This document shows, piece by piece, positions 9,152-17,469 of a stretch of DNA of 64,000 bases; positions within the stretch are counted from its first letter, which is position 1, and each line of letters begins with the position of its first letter. The notes below the pieces were generated by a model that ran no database searches, had not been told where the DNA came from, and saw nothing but the letters and a program-made list of their open reading frames with translations. Source of the stretch: Microbispora sp. H11081 (GTDB lineage Bacteria > Actinomycetota > Actinomycetes > Streptosporangiales > Streptosporangiaceae); assembly GCF_012999535.1 (NCBI RefSeq), contig NZ_JABBWV010000007.1, positions 124,001-188,000 of the forward strand, in the 5' to 3' direction. The translations under genes and the position numbers were made by a program.

Positions 9152-10951
9152 GTGGCGATTCTCGCCGGTGTCGCATCAGTGGTGATCGTCTTCCGTGACG
9201 GGAGCACCGGGTCCGGCACCGCCAGCGCCGGACAGACCGCCCCCGCGAGCCCCATGATCGGGTCGCCCGCGCACAGCGAGTTCACCGACCCCTGCGGGAC
9301 GTTCGGAACCACGGCGACGACGCCGTACGCCGTGGCCGGCTACTGGCTCATCCCGACCTCCGATCCCTGCACCTGGCGTCACCAGTTGGAGGCCATCCAC
9401 CGGCTCGGCGGGGACACGGTCGTACGCCTCGGGTTCGGCCTGTCGCCGCGCGAGACCGACGACGCGGGCCAGGTCCTCGAGGCGTCGGCCCCCGAGGGGA
9501 AGGATCCCAAGCCCGACGGCAGGTACGCCCGCTGCACGGAGGACGGGCTCACCTGCCCGCAGGCGGCCGACAGGGATCTCAAGGCCGCCAACCCCGAAAA
9601 CGAGATCACCGGGACGTACGTCTACCGCACGGACGAGCGGTTCGGCCCCGGCATCCTCCGCTGCCCCCAGATGGAGCGCGAGATCGTCGTGGGGGACGCC
9701 GTCTTCTTCCGGCTCGTCGTGCCCGACGACGGCTCGGACGACCCCACCTGCGACTTCGCCCGCGAGGGGCGCGGCTACCACCTGATCCTCATCTCGGCGG
9801 GCGTCAAGGACAGCCTCACGGAACTGCTCGACCTCGGCGACCGGTTCGGCATCAAGGTCTTCCCCGCACTGCCGCTCGCGCCGCGCGACCCCGAGGAGTC
9901 CACCCGGGCCGACCCCCGGCACATCGGCACGCTCACCACCCTGACCCGGCGGGTCCTCCAGGACTACGGCGACCGCTTCAAGGGCCGCGACTCGCTGGGC
10001 GGCGTCTACCAGCCGTTCGAACTGCAACTGCGGGACTGGCCCGACCCGAGCAAGGTCCAGACGCTCCAGGTGTACGCCGAGCAGCACCTGATCGTCGAGC
10101 AGGTGCTGCCGGACAAGCCGATCATGGTGAGCCCGTACATCGACAGCCGCAGGCGGGTGAAGTACACCTCCACGCCCAGCCAGGTGGCCCAGGGTTTCAA
10201 GGCCCTGGCGCGCACCGGCGTGGAGATCATCGCGCCGCAGGACGGCCGGGGCACGGGCAAGGTCGGCCTGTTCTGGCCCAACTGGAAGAACAAGCCGGTT
10301 GACGACGAGCTCAAGCCGGTCGTCGGCGAGAGCACGTACGCCACGGCCTACTACGGCAGCACCAGGGACTACTACCGGGCGATGTCGCTGGCCAGGCAGG
10401 AGCTGGTCCAGGAGGGCGTCCAGGTCGAGCTGTGGGCCAACGTGGAGGCGTTCGAGCCGTCCACCTCGACCGAGACGTGCGGCCGGCAGGGCACCCGCGG
10501 GCGTACGGACAAGCCCAGGCTCGACACCCAGGTGACGCTCGCCGCGCCGTACGTCTCGAAGATCATCTCGTACATGTGGAGCGACTTCTTCACCTGCGGC
10601 TCGCCGTCGCTGGCGGAGGAGATCGCGGCCGACTGGGACCGGCCGATCCCCGTCGAGGCGCAGCGGCGGGCGCGGCAGATCCAGGACGGCCTGGAGATCC
10701 GCGGCTACCATCTCGGCTCGGCCAAGGTCACGCTGAGCTGGCCGGACCTGGACACCCCCAGGGTCGTCGACTCGGCCACGGTCGGCTGGCACGACCCCAC
10801 GCCGATCCCGGGGCTCCCGGCGGGCACGGAGCAGATCTGGATCCCGGTCGACTGGGACACCGTCCCGAAGGACGTGTGGATACGGGTGGAGGTCACCTCC
10901 GCCGACGGCAGGAAGTCCGCCGAGCCCGTCTACTACCGCAACTCCGGCTGA
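9152..10951 (+). CDS. Membrane-anchored DUF4434-like TIM-barrel protein
   Basis: About 600 residues with an N-terminal hydrophobic anchor (VAILAGVASVVIVF), a short Ser/Thr/Gly linker, then a large extracytoplasmic region. Segments such as GVYQPFELQLRDW, GVEIIAPQDG and GVQVELWANVEAFE fit the DUF4434 family of putative glycoside-hydrolase-type barrels; the last about 110 residues look like a beta-sandwich. The start is uncertain: GTG 9152 truncates the helix, whereas the frame continues upstream to a CTG at 9119 that would add KVRWLTLILG and give a complete helix with positive N-flank. It follows the glycosyltransferases and may act on the exported polysaccharide. Family call is by eye. Confidence 0.7.
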   Translation: MAILAGVASVVIVFRDGSTGSGTASAGQTAPASPMIGSPAHSEFTDPCGTFGTTATTPYAVAGYWLIPTSDPCTWRHQLEAIHRLGGDTVVRLGFGLSPRETDDAGQVLEASAPEGKDPKPDGRYARCTEDGLTCPQAADRDLKAANPENEITGTYVYRTDERFGPGILRCPQMEREIVVGDAVFFRLVVPDDGSDDPTCDFAREGRGYHLILISAGVKDSLTELLDLGDRFGIKVFPALPLAPRDPEESTRADPRHIGTLTTLTRRVLQDYGDRFKGRDSLGGVYQPFELQLRDWPDPSKVQTLQVYAEQHLIVEQVLPDKPIMVSPYIDSRRRVKYTSTPSQVAQGFKALARTGVEIIAPQDGRGTGKVGLFWPNWKNKPVDDELKPVVGESTYATAYYGSTRDYYRAMSLARQELVQEGVQVELWANVEAFEPSTSTETCGRQGTRGRTDKPRLDTQVTLAAPYVSKIISYMWSDFFTCGSPSLAEEIAADWDRPIPVEAQRRARQIQDGLEIRGYHLGSAKVTLSWPDLDTPRVVDSATVGWHDPTPIPGLPAGTEQIWIPVDWDTVPKDVWIRVEVTSADGRKSAEPVYYRNSG

Positions 10952-11258
10952 CCGGTCATCCCGCCGGCCATGGCCGGGCGTGACGCCTGAACCGGACGCG
11001 TGGGCCGGACGCGTGGGCCGACGCGACGGCACCGGGTGGTGCGTTCCCCGCCCATGCCCGCGCCCGGCAATGTCCGCGCAAGGAACGGACAATGTCCCGG
11101 CGGGCCGTCCGCGCGGCCGATCCCGCCCGCTGATCTCCTGCTGCCTGCGCCGCCCGGCGGATCTTGCCGCACGGGCCGGAGCGACCCCAGGCCGGCTCAC
11201 GCCGGCTTCGAGATGCCCCTCGCATCAGGGCATCGGACGATCGACAAGGAGACCGCCC
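10952..11258. other. Intergenic stretch with short tandem repeat
   Basis: No gene is supported in this 307-bp gap. It contains a 14-bp palindrome CCGGCCATGGCCGG close behind the preceding stop codon and a 13-bp unit CCGGACGCGTGGG repeated in tandem at 10992-11017. The promoter of the downstream secreted protein should lie here, but I see no clear consensus. Confidence 0.5.
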
Positions 11259-11843
11259 ATGAACCGACTCCGTCACCTGCCCGCCGGTCTCGCGGCGGGC
11301 GCGCTGGTGGCCGCGACGGTCCTGGCCGCCCCCGCGGCCACCGCCGCACAGGCCCCGAGCGAGCGTGCGACCGTCGTCACGGCGCTCGGCTACGACAGCA
11401 CGGGCTGGACGTACCGCCAGGTGCCCGCCACGACCCAGGTGCCGGGCTTCGCAGGGCGGGGATTCGACGACAGCGCCTGGCCGACCGGACAGGCGGGCTT
11501 CGGCACCACGAACGGCACCTGCTCGTGGAACAACAAGACCAGCGTCAAGACGCCGTGGGCGGTCAACACGGATCTCCTGGTCCGGCACTGGGTGCACCTG
11601 CCGCGTGACGCGCAGCAGGTGCGCATCCAGGGCACGGTGGACAACGACGCGGAGGTCTACTTCAACGGAGACCTGCTGCAGACCGTCAAGAGCGGCAAGT
11701 GCGCCGCCGGGGCGATCGACGTCGTCGTGCCCGTGGCCGACCTGGACTGCTGCAACCTGCTGGCCGTCCGCGCCCACGACGCCGGCGTGGCGACCTACCT
11801 GAACCTCCGGGTGACCTACGTCAAGCCCACGCAGGCGCTCTGA
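11259..11843 (+). CDS. Secreted protein with predicted beta-sandwich domain
   Basis: A 194-residue precursor. Residues 1-30 are a classic signal peptide (MNRLRHLP, long Ala-rich core, ending near TAAQA). The mature part has FDDSAWPTGQAGFGTTN and LVRHWVHLPRDAQQVRIQG followed by DNDAEVYFNGDLL, which resembles the jelly-roll, galactose-binding-like modules found at the ends of glycosidases and peptidases. Four cysteines (in CSWN, GKCAAG and DCCNLL) may form disulphides. ATG 11259 has AAGGAGA 7 bp upstream. It is probably exported by Sec and may bind polysaccharide; no enzyme motif is visible. Confidence 0.7.
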   Translation: MNRLRHLPAGLAAGALVAATVLAAPAATAAQAPSERATVVTALGYDSTGWTYRQVPATTQVPGFAGRGFDDSAWPTGQAGFGTTNGTCSWNNKTSVKTPWAVNTDLLVRHWVHLPRDAQQVRIQGTVDNDAEVYFNGDLLQTVKSGKCAAGAIDVVVPVADLDCCNLLAVRAHDAGVATYLNLRVTYVKPTQAL

Positions 11844-11977
11844 CGCTCCCGGCGGCACGTCGCCCGGCGCCCGACCGCGCCGGCCCGGGCGACGTCAGGG
11901 GAGAGACACCCCATGACCTCGGGCCAGGGCCGCTGCGTACGGCCCGAGGTGAGGCTCGAGGTGCGGCCCGCGTCCTG

Positions 11978-11983
11978 TAGCGT
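11978..11983 (+). promoter_or_regulatory. Candidate leaderless -10 element
   Basis: TAGCGT followed by 7 nt and ATG 11991. It supports starting the Nudix regulator at 11991 rather than at the upstream ATG 11913. Confidence 0.45.
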
Positions 11984-11990
11984 GCTGGGC

Positions 11991-12647
11991 ATGATCCCGC
12001 GTATTCCCGTCAGCGTGGATCTCGTCGTGCTCACCGTCAGGTCCCAGCAGCTCAGCGCCCTCGTCTGGCGCAGGGACAGGCCGCCGTGCGAAGGCCGGTG
12101 GGCGCTTTCCGGCGGTTTCATCAAGCTCGAAGAGGACCTGCCCGCCGCGGCGGCCCGCGTGCTGGCGGAACGGGCCGGCCTGCCGGGCGCGCCGGTCCAC
12201 CTGGAGCAGCTCCAGACCTACGGCTACCCCGACCGCGATCCGCGCCAGCGGGTCGTCAGCGTGGCCTATCTGGGCCTCGCCCCCGACCTGCCCGCCTCCA
12301 CCGAGGCCCACATGAGCTGGCAGCCGGTGGCGGAGCTGACCGAGATGGCCTTCGACCACCGAAGGATCATGCTCGACGGCGTGGAGCGGGCCAGGGGCAA
12401 GCTCGAATACACCTCGCTCGGCGCCGCGTTCTGCCCGTCCGAGTTCACCGTCGCCGAGTTGCGCCGTGTCTACGAGATCGTCTGGGGACGACCCCTCGAT
12501 CCGCGCAACTTCCACCGGAAGGTCACCAAGACGGAGGGCTTCCTGATGCCCACCGGGCGCACCACGACCCGGGACGGCGGAAGGCCCGCCATGCTCTACC
12601 GCCGCGGCCCCGCCGTGCTGCTGCACCCGCCCATGCTCCGCACCTGA
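11991..12647 (+). CDS. NrtR-like Nudix-domain transcriptional regulator
   Basis: A 218-residue protein with an N-terminal Nudix fold (SVDLVVLTV, RWALSGGFI, LEQLQTYGYPDRDPRQRVVSV) and a C-terminal winged helix (FTVAELRRVYEIVWGRPLDP, NFHRKVTKTEG), the architecture of NrtR regulators that sense NAD metabolites and repress NAD synthesis genes. The Nudix box is degenerate: the expected RExxEExG reads RVLAERAG, so hydrolase activity is probably lost, consistent with a sensor role. ATG 11991 has a leaderless -10; ATG 11913 with a good GGGGAG site is an alternative that adds 26 low-complexity residues. No NAD gene is adjacent, so the regulon is unknown. Confidence 0.78.
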   Translation: MIPRIPVSVDLVVLTVRSQQLSALVWRRDRPPCEGRWALSGGFIKLEEDLPAAAARVLAERAGLPGAPVHLEQLQTYGYPDRDPRQRVVSVAYLGLAPDLPASTEAHMSWQPVAELTEMAFDHRRIMLDGVERARGKLEYTSLGAAFCPSEFTVAELRRVYEIVWGRPLDPRNFHRKVTKTEGFLMPTGRTTTRDGGRPAMLYRRGPAVLLHPPMLRT

Positions 12648-12733
12648 CGGCGTGCGCCCGGGGGCGGAACGCGAGAAAGTGCCCGTTTCGGGAGGTCGGC
12701 GCAGAAGTCGCAACTCTCAGGAATCTTTCAGGA

Positions 12734-12739
12734 TATATT
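12734..12739 (+). promoter_or_regulatory. Candidate leaderless -10 element
   Basis: TATATT followed by 7 nt and ATG 12747, in an unusually AT-rich patch for this genome. No Shine-Dalgarno is present. Confidence 0.5.
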
Positions 12740-12746
12740 CCGGCCT

Positions 12747-13955
12747 ATGCTGGCTGCGGCCCCCCGCATCTCGGATGCGCCGGCCAACCTCCCCGGACCG
12801 TCCCGGCTGCGCGTGGTCGACCTTCTGCGGTTCTGCGCGGCACTCGGCGTCGTCCTGTTCCACTTCGGCGAGACCCGTGCCTGGGGCACGTCCAACGCCT
12901 TCCCCGCGATGAGCGCGGTGACCACGTTCGGCCTGTACGGCGTGTGCCTGTTCTTCCTGATCAGTGGATTCGTGATCCTGATGAGCGCCTGGGGCCAGAC
13001 CCCCGGTCACTTCGCGGCGTCGCGGATCTCCCGGCTGTTCCCCGCGTACTGGGCGAGCGTGCTCGTCCTCGGCGGCCTGGCCGTCGGCGGACTGATCACC
13101 GACCACCGGCCGAGCCTCACGGAACTGCTCGTCAACATGACCATGCTCCAGCACGGCTTCGGCGTGCGCGACCTGGAGATCGTCTACTGGACGCTGTGGC
13201 AGGAACTGGTCTTCTACGCCCTCATCGCGTGCCTCGCGGCCGTGGGGATCACCTACCGCAGGTGCCTGGCGTTCATGGGGACGTGGGTGATCCTGCTCGC
13301 GATCGCCGACCGCGCGGACGCCGGCCTGCTGAAGCAGTTGCTCGTCCCGTTCGGCGCGCCCTACTTCATCGCGGGGATGGCGCTCTATCTCGTCCACCGA
13401 TTCGGCGGGTCGCTGTTCCCCTGGCTGTTCGTGGCCGTGGGCTGGGCGCTCGGGCTCCACTCGGCGCTCGCCGGGGAGCCGGCGGCGTTCCGGAAGTTCG
13501 GGCAGGCGCTGGGCTCGGCGCTCGTGGTGGGCGTGATCTCGCTGATCTTCCTGGTGATGATCCTCGTGGCGGTCGGCGTGTTCGACGGGCTCGACTGGCG
13601 GTGGCTCACCTTCCTCGGCACGCTGACCTACCCGCTCTATCTCTTCCACCACCATGTGGGCTTCCTGCTGATCCAGTGGCTCCACCCGGTGCTGGGCAAC
13701 CGCCTCACGCTGGCCGTGGCCGTGGCCGCGGTGGTCGTGGTCGCGTACGGCGTGCACCGGTTGGTCGAGCGGCCCCTGCAACCGCGGATGCGCGCGGCGC
13801 TGGAGCGCTCGCTCACGGCCGACGCCGCCCGCGTCGCCCCACCGGAGACGGCGGCGCTCCCTCCCGCGCCCTCGATGCCAGGACCCGCGCTGACGCCCCC
13901 GGCGCCGTACCCGCGGACGGCGCCCGAATCCGGCTACTTGCCGCGCGGCGGGTAG
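12747..13955 (+). CDS. Acyltransferase 3 family (OafA-like) membrane protein
   Basis: A 402-residue integral membrane protein with about ten hydrophobic segments. The N-terminal RLRVVDLLRFCAALGVVLFHFG carries the conserved histidine-containing first helix of acyltransferase-3 proteins, and the final helices (LFHHHVGFLL, VERPLQPRMR) match the family end. A Pro/Ala-rich cytoplasmic tail of about 60 residues follows. These enzymes O-acetylate or O-acylate exported glycans. Its 3' end overlaps the opposing polysaccharide deacetylase gene by 22 bp, so two wall-modifying enzymes are tail to tail. The acceptor is unknown. Confidence 0.85.
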   Translation: MLAAAPRISDAPANLPGPSRLRVVDLLRFCAALGVVLFHFGETRAWGTSNAFPAMSAVTTFGLYGVCLFFLISGFVILMSAWGQTPGHFAASRISRLFPAYWASVLVLGGLAVGGLITDHRPSLTELLVNMTMLQHGFGVRDLEIVYWTLWQELVFYALIACLAAVGITYRRCLAFMGTWVILLAIADRADAGLLKQLLVPFGAPYFIAGMALYLVHRFGGSLFPWLFVAVGWALGLHSALAGEPAAFRKFGQALGSALVVGVISLIFLVMILVAVGVFDGLDWRWLTFLGTLTYPLYLFHHHVGFLLIQWLHPVLGNRLTLAVAVAAVVVVAYGVHRLVERPLQPRMRAALERSLTADAARVAPPETAALPPAPSMPGPALTPPAPYPRTAPESGYLPRGG

Positions 13956-14746
13956 ATCTGGCCGGGACGCAGCGTGCGGCCCTGGAGCAGGGTCGTCAGC
14001 GTGACGAACTTGTAGTGCTCCTTCTCCAGCGCGGTGAGCACACCCGGCATGGCCTTGACCGTCTCGGGGACGATGTCGTGCAGCAGGATCACGCCGTTGC
14101 GCTTGGCGAGCTTCAGCGTGCGCTTGGCGATCACCTTGGTGTCGCGGGCCTGCCAGTCGAGCGTGGACCCCGTCCACAGGATCTGCGGCAGCCCAAGGTC
14201 GGCCATCAGAGCGGAGACCCTGGAGTTGGTCGCGCCGTTCGGCGGGCGCATGTATTCGGGCCGCTCGCCGATCGTCCGGTAGATGATCTCCGAGGTGGTC
14301 GAGATCTCCTCGAACACCTCACCGTCGGTCAGTGTGGTGAGGGAGGGGTGGGTCCACGTGTGGTTGCCGATGTCGTGCCCCTCCTCGTGGATCCGGCGGG
14401 TGAGCTCCGGGCGGTGTTCCACCTTCCTGCCGAGCAGGAAGAAGGTGGCCTTCGCCTTGTGCTTCTTCAGCGTGTCGAGCAGCGCAGGGGTGTAGGGCCA
14501 CGGGCCGTCGTCGAAGGTGAGGGCGATGCACTTGTAGCGGGCGCAGTACGGCTTGCCCTTCGCGCCGGCCTTCTTCGCCCCGCTCTGCTCCGCCCCGGCC
14601 TTCTCGACCTCGGTAAGGGCCGCGGCTTTCACGGTCGCGGGGGCCGTCCGCGCGGTGGCGGCGGTCGCGGACCCGGCCGCGGCGGGTACGACGCTCACGC
14701 CGGCCACGCAGACACCGGCCATCACGATTCTCGCTTTCCGCCACAT
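13934..14746 (-). CDS. Secreted polysaccharide deacetylase (NodB/CE4)
   Basis: A 270-residue exported enzyme that would remove N- or O-acetyl groups from a cell-wall glycan. Residues 1-30 form a signal peptide (MWRKARIVMAGVCVAGVSVV). The NodB fold shows CE4 motif 1, ALTFDDGPW with the catalytic base and metal-binding aspartates, motif 2, HDIGNHTWTHPSL with the two metal-binding histidines, and motif 3 around MRPPNGATN. A Lys/Ala-rich linker separates the signal from the catalytic domain. It converges with the acyltransferase gene with a 22-bp overlap. Confidence 0.9.
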   Translation of the reverse strand: MWRKARIVMAGVCVAGVSVVPAAAGSATAATARTAPATVKAAALTEVEKAGAEQSGAKKAGAKGKPYCARYKCIALTFDDGPWPYTPALLDTLKKHKAKATFFLLGRKVEHRPELTRRIHEEGHDIGNHTWTHPSLTTLTDGEVFEEISTTSEIIYRTIGERPEYMRPPNGATNSRVSALMADLGLPQILWTGSTLDWQARDTKVIAKRTLKLAKRNGVILLHDIVPETVKAMPGVLTALEKEHYKFVTLTTLLQGRTLRPGQIYPPRGK

Positions 14747-14895
14747 GCCGCTGGATCTTACTGGTCTCTAATCCGAAATTCCGGACGTGAACGATGAGGA
14801 GGACAGCTTTATAGGTGCGATCCCCGCCCTCGCACGGGCGCGAAGTGGATCGGACGCTGCGGCGGATTGACGGTGTACCTGAAAGAAGGGACGCC

Positions 14896-15498
14896 ATGCG
14901 GATGACCGCTCCCCCCGATTCGCCAGGAAGACTTGACGACGCCGCGCTCATCGAGCAGTCACGGCATCGGCCCGAGTCTTTCGCCACGCTGTACGACCGC
15001 TACTTCGCGGACATCTACCGCTATGTCGCGGCACGAGTAGGAGCGCAGGCCGCCGACGACCTCGCGTCCGAGACGTTCCTGGTCGCGTTCCGCAAACGAC
15101 ATCATTTCGATCCCGGCCGTGGCGTCGTACGCCACTGGTTGTACGGGATCGCCACCAATCTCCTGGCCGGTCATCGCCGCAGCGAGGCCCGGAGGCTGGA
15201 GGCGCTGGCCAGGGTGCCGGTGGAGAACCCGGCAGAGGGCGAGCACGCGGACCGCGTCGCGGCGCGGGTGAGCGCGGCGGGCGCCGGGCGCCGGCTCGCC
15301 GCGGAGCTCAGCCGGCTGCCCGACGGCGAGCGAGACGTGCTGTTTCTCGTCGCATACGGCGATCTCAGTTACGAGGAGATCGCGCAGGCGCTCGACATCC
15401 CCCCGGGCACCGTGGCCTCCCGGCTCCACCGGGTGCGCGGGAGGCTGCGCGCGGCGCTGGACGACCTCACTGCTGAATCCGGAGGATCCGATGGATGA
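14896..15498 (+). CDS. ECF-type sigma-70 family RNA polymerase sigma factor
   Basis: A 200-residue sigma factor with region 2 (FATLYDRYFADIYRYVAARVG, ADDLASETFLVAFRK) and region 4 (LPDGERDVLFLVAYGDLSYEEIAQALDIPPGTVASRLHRVRGRL). I start at ATG 14896, which follows AGAAGGG; the open frame begins earlier without a site. Its stop overlaps the downstream CU044_5270 gene by 8 bp, giving translational coupling, so the downstream membrane protein is the probable anti-sigma partner or a controlled output. Confidence 0.9.
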   Translation: MRMTAPPDSPGRLDDAALIEQSRHRPESFATLYDRYFADIYRYVAARVGAQAADDLASETFLVAFRKRHHFDPGRGVVRHWLYGIATNLLAGHRRSEARRLEALARVPVENPAEGEHADRVAARVSAAGAGRRLAAELSRLPDGERDVLFLVAYGDLSYEEIAQALDIPPGTVASRLHRVRGRLRAALDDLTAESGGSDG

Positions 15499-16723
15499 GC
15501 TGCACGATGACCAGGACTCCCGTCATCTGGTCGAACCGCGCCACGTGGACGCGGTGCTCCTGCTGCTGGGGACGCATGAACCCCCACTCGCAGTGGTCGA
15601 GGCGGGCCGTGCCCGGCTGCTGGCCGAAGCGGCGGCGACCGCCACGGTCAGCGATCCAGGACCCGGGCGGAAGAGGCTCCGAGGCCGCCTGGTCGGCGCC
15701 GGGCTGAGCCTGGCCGTGGCCGCCGCGGCGGCGGTCGCCGTCCCCGCCGTGCTGTCCGGGAGCACGATCTCCGTCGAGCCTTGGCCCACCACGTCGGTGA
15801 CTGCCACGTCGGTGCCCGCGACGGCCGGGCCGACCGCCCGGCAGATCCTGCTCGCCGCCGCCGTCGCCATGGAGCGCGCCCCGGCGGACGGCGCCTACTG
15901 GCGCATAGGGATGGTCACTCAGGTGATGCTGACCGACCCCACCCGTGCGTACGTGCTCCAGGAAGGGCGTTCAGAAGAGCGATGGCTGGCGAAGCGGCCT
16001 GATCTGCGGAGCTGGAGCATCTGGCAGGAGCTCGGCGTCAAGCCCGCGACCCCGCGGGACGAGGCCGCCTGGCGGGCGGCGGGGGCGCCTACCAGCTGGC
16101 GCTACCCCAAGGACATGAAGACGGAGCAGCTGTTCGCCGTCCCGTTCGGGCCGCTGGAGGCGGCGGCCGGTGAGCGCACCGCCGCTCGGCTGCACGGCAG
16201 GTGGAAGGGGACGGCGGGTGAACTCACCGGGGAACTGGTGACCTGGCAGGAGGTGAAGGCCATCCCCGGTGAGCCCGGCGCCCTCCGGAGCTACCTGGAA
16301 GAGCGCGCCGCCCGGCGGCTGGCGGCGGACCCCGACCCCGGCGCGGACGCGGAGGAGTCGAGGGCGCAACTCCTTCTGCAAGGCTGCCTGGACGTCATCA
16401 GCCGCCTGCCCGCCTCGCCCGAGGCCCGTGCGTCGGCCTACCGGATCCTCGCGTCGCTGCCCGGCATCCGGGCCGAGGGCGAGACGACAGACCCGCTCGG
16501 CCGGCGCGGGCAGGCGCTCGGCTACCGGCAGGAGATCGAGCCGGGCCTGTTCACCCGGGTCCTGCTCGTGGTCGACCCCGCCACCGGCCTGCCTCTCGCC
16601 GAGGTGAGGACGAACACGACCACGCTCGCGGACGGGCGGCGGGCGGAGCTGCGTTCCTCGACCTCCTACCAGGCGATCGGCTGGACCGACGACCGGCCGG
16701 AACTGCCCGCGCATCGGGAGTGA
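15491..16723 (+). CDS. CU044_5270 family membrane protein, probable sigma-factor partner
   Basis: A 410-residue protein: about 70 cytoplasmic residues, one transmembrane helix (LVGAGLSLAVAAAAAVAVPAVL), then a Thr/Pro linker and a large extracytoplasmic domain containing QILLAAAVAMERAPADGAYWRIG, typical of actinobacterial CU044_5270 proteins that follow ECF sigma genes. The start overlaps the sigma stop codon by 8 bp. An anti-sigma or sensor role is inferred from gene order; no zinc finger is present in the cytoplasmic part. Confidence 0.78.
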   Translation: MDELHDDQDSRHLVEPRHVDAVLLLLGTHEPPLAVVEAGRARLLAEAAATATVSDPGPGRKRLRGRLVGAGLSLAVAAAAAVAVPAVLSGSTISVEPWPTTSVTATSVPATAGPTARQILLAAAVAMERAPADGAYWRIGMVTQVMLTDPTRAYVLQEGRSEERWLAKRPDLRSWSIWQELGVKPATPRDEAAWRAAGAPTSWRYPKDMKTEQLFAVPFGPLEAAAGERTAARLHGRWKGTAGELTGELVTWQEVKAIPGEPGALRSYLEERAARRLAADPDPGADAEESRAQLLLQGCLDVISRLPASPEARASAYRILASLPGIRAEGETTDPLGRRGQALGYRQEIEPGLFTRVLLVVDPATGLPLAEVRTNTTTLADGRRAELRSSTSYQAIGWTDDRPELPAHRE

Positions 16724-16876
16724 ACGGCCGTGGCGGGCCCGCGCGCCCGCCACGGCAGTCGCCCCGGGCATCGTGCGATCGCCCAGGTGATCCGGCGAGG
16801 TTCAGCGGGCGTCAAGGGGATTGAAAGCGTCCCGGCGCAGACTGCGTGCGACGAACAAAGGAAAGGAACCCCAGCC

Positions 16877-17398
16877 ATGACCCTCACCCGCTCCCTCGCC
16901 GGCATCTCGCTCGCGGCCGGCATCCTGGCTCTCGCCCCGCTCGCGACCGCGACCGCCGCCCAGGCCGGGACCACGCAGGCCGGGACCACGCAGGCCGGCG
17001 CCGTCCAGGCCGCCGCCGCCAAGTCCTGGGGTCCTTACTACGCCGCCGGGTCGAAGGCCAAGGTGACCGGCTCGCTGACCGCCGCCGCCAAGAAGGACCT
17101 CAGCTCGCCGGCGCCGTACGTCAAGGTCGCGGGCACCGTCACCAGCCTGAACCGCAAGTCGACCGCCTGCGGCTGGGCCCTGTTCCGCGTCAGCTACTTC
17201 GACTCCGCCAACACGCCGCACCTGGCGTACCGCAACTACCGGGTCTGCTCGTACGGCGCGAAGAAGAAGTTCTCCTTCACCATCAAGAAGGTCGGCGAGG
17301 TCGAGCTGAAGGTCTGCTCCGAGACCAAGGCCGCCAAGCCGTCGCTCAACTGCCAGTACGCCGGCAGCTGGAAGACGCTGTACGCCTACTACAAGTAG
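16877..17398 (+). CDS. Secreted protein of unknown function
   Basis: A 173-residue precursor with a signal peptide ([30 protein letters not shown]) followed by a short repeat (AGTTQ twice). The mature domain of about 120 residues is basic, rich in beta-prone sequence and tyrosine, with three cysteines in SYxxDSA-like strands ([43 protein letters not shown]). It resembles small actinobacterial exported proteins without assigned function. ATG 16877 has AAAGGAA upstream. I do not recognise the family. Confidence 0.7.
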   Translation: MTLTRSLAGISLAAGILALAPLATATAAQAGTTQAGTTQAGAVQAAAAKSWGPYYAAGSKAKVTGSLTAAAKKDLSSPAPYVKVAGTVTSLNRKSTACGWALFRVSYFDSANTPHLAYRNYRVCSYGAKKKFSFTIKKVGEVELKVCSETKAAKPSLNCQYAGSWKTLYAYYK

Positions 17399-17457
17399 GG
17401 ACGCCGCGGGCCGTCCGCAGGGGGTGTGCGGGGTGCCGCCTCGACCGGTGCATCTCC

Positions 17458-17463
17458 TATCGT
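17458..17463 (+). promoter_or_regulatory. Candidate leaderless -10 element
   Basis: TATCGT followed by 6 nt (GGGGGC) and ATG 17470. Confidence 0.45.
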
Positions 17464-17469
17464 GGGGGC

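Noticed and set aside
12086..14797. A 903-codon plus-strand frame spanning three genes
   Set aside because: It crosses the Nudix and acyltransferase genes out of frame and runs opposite the deacetylase; no coherent domain.
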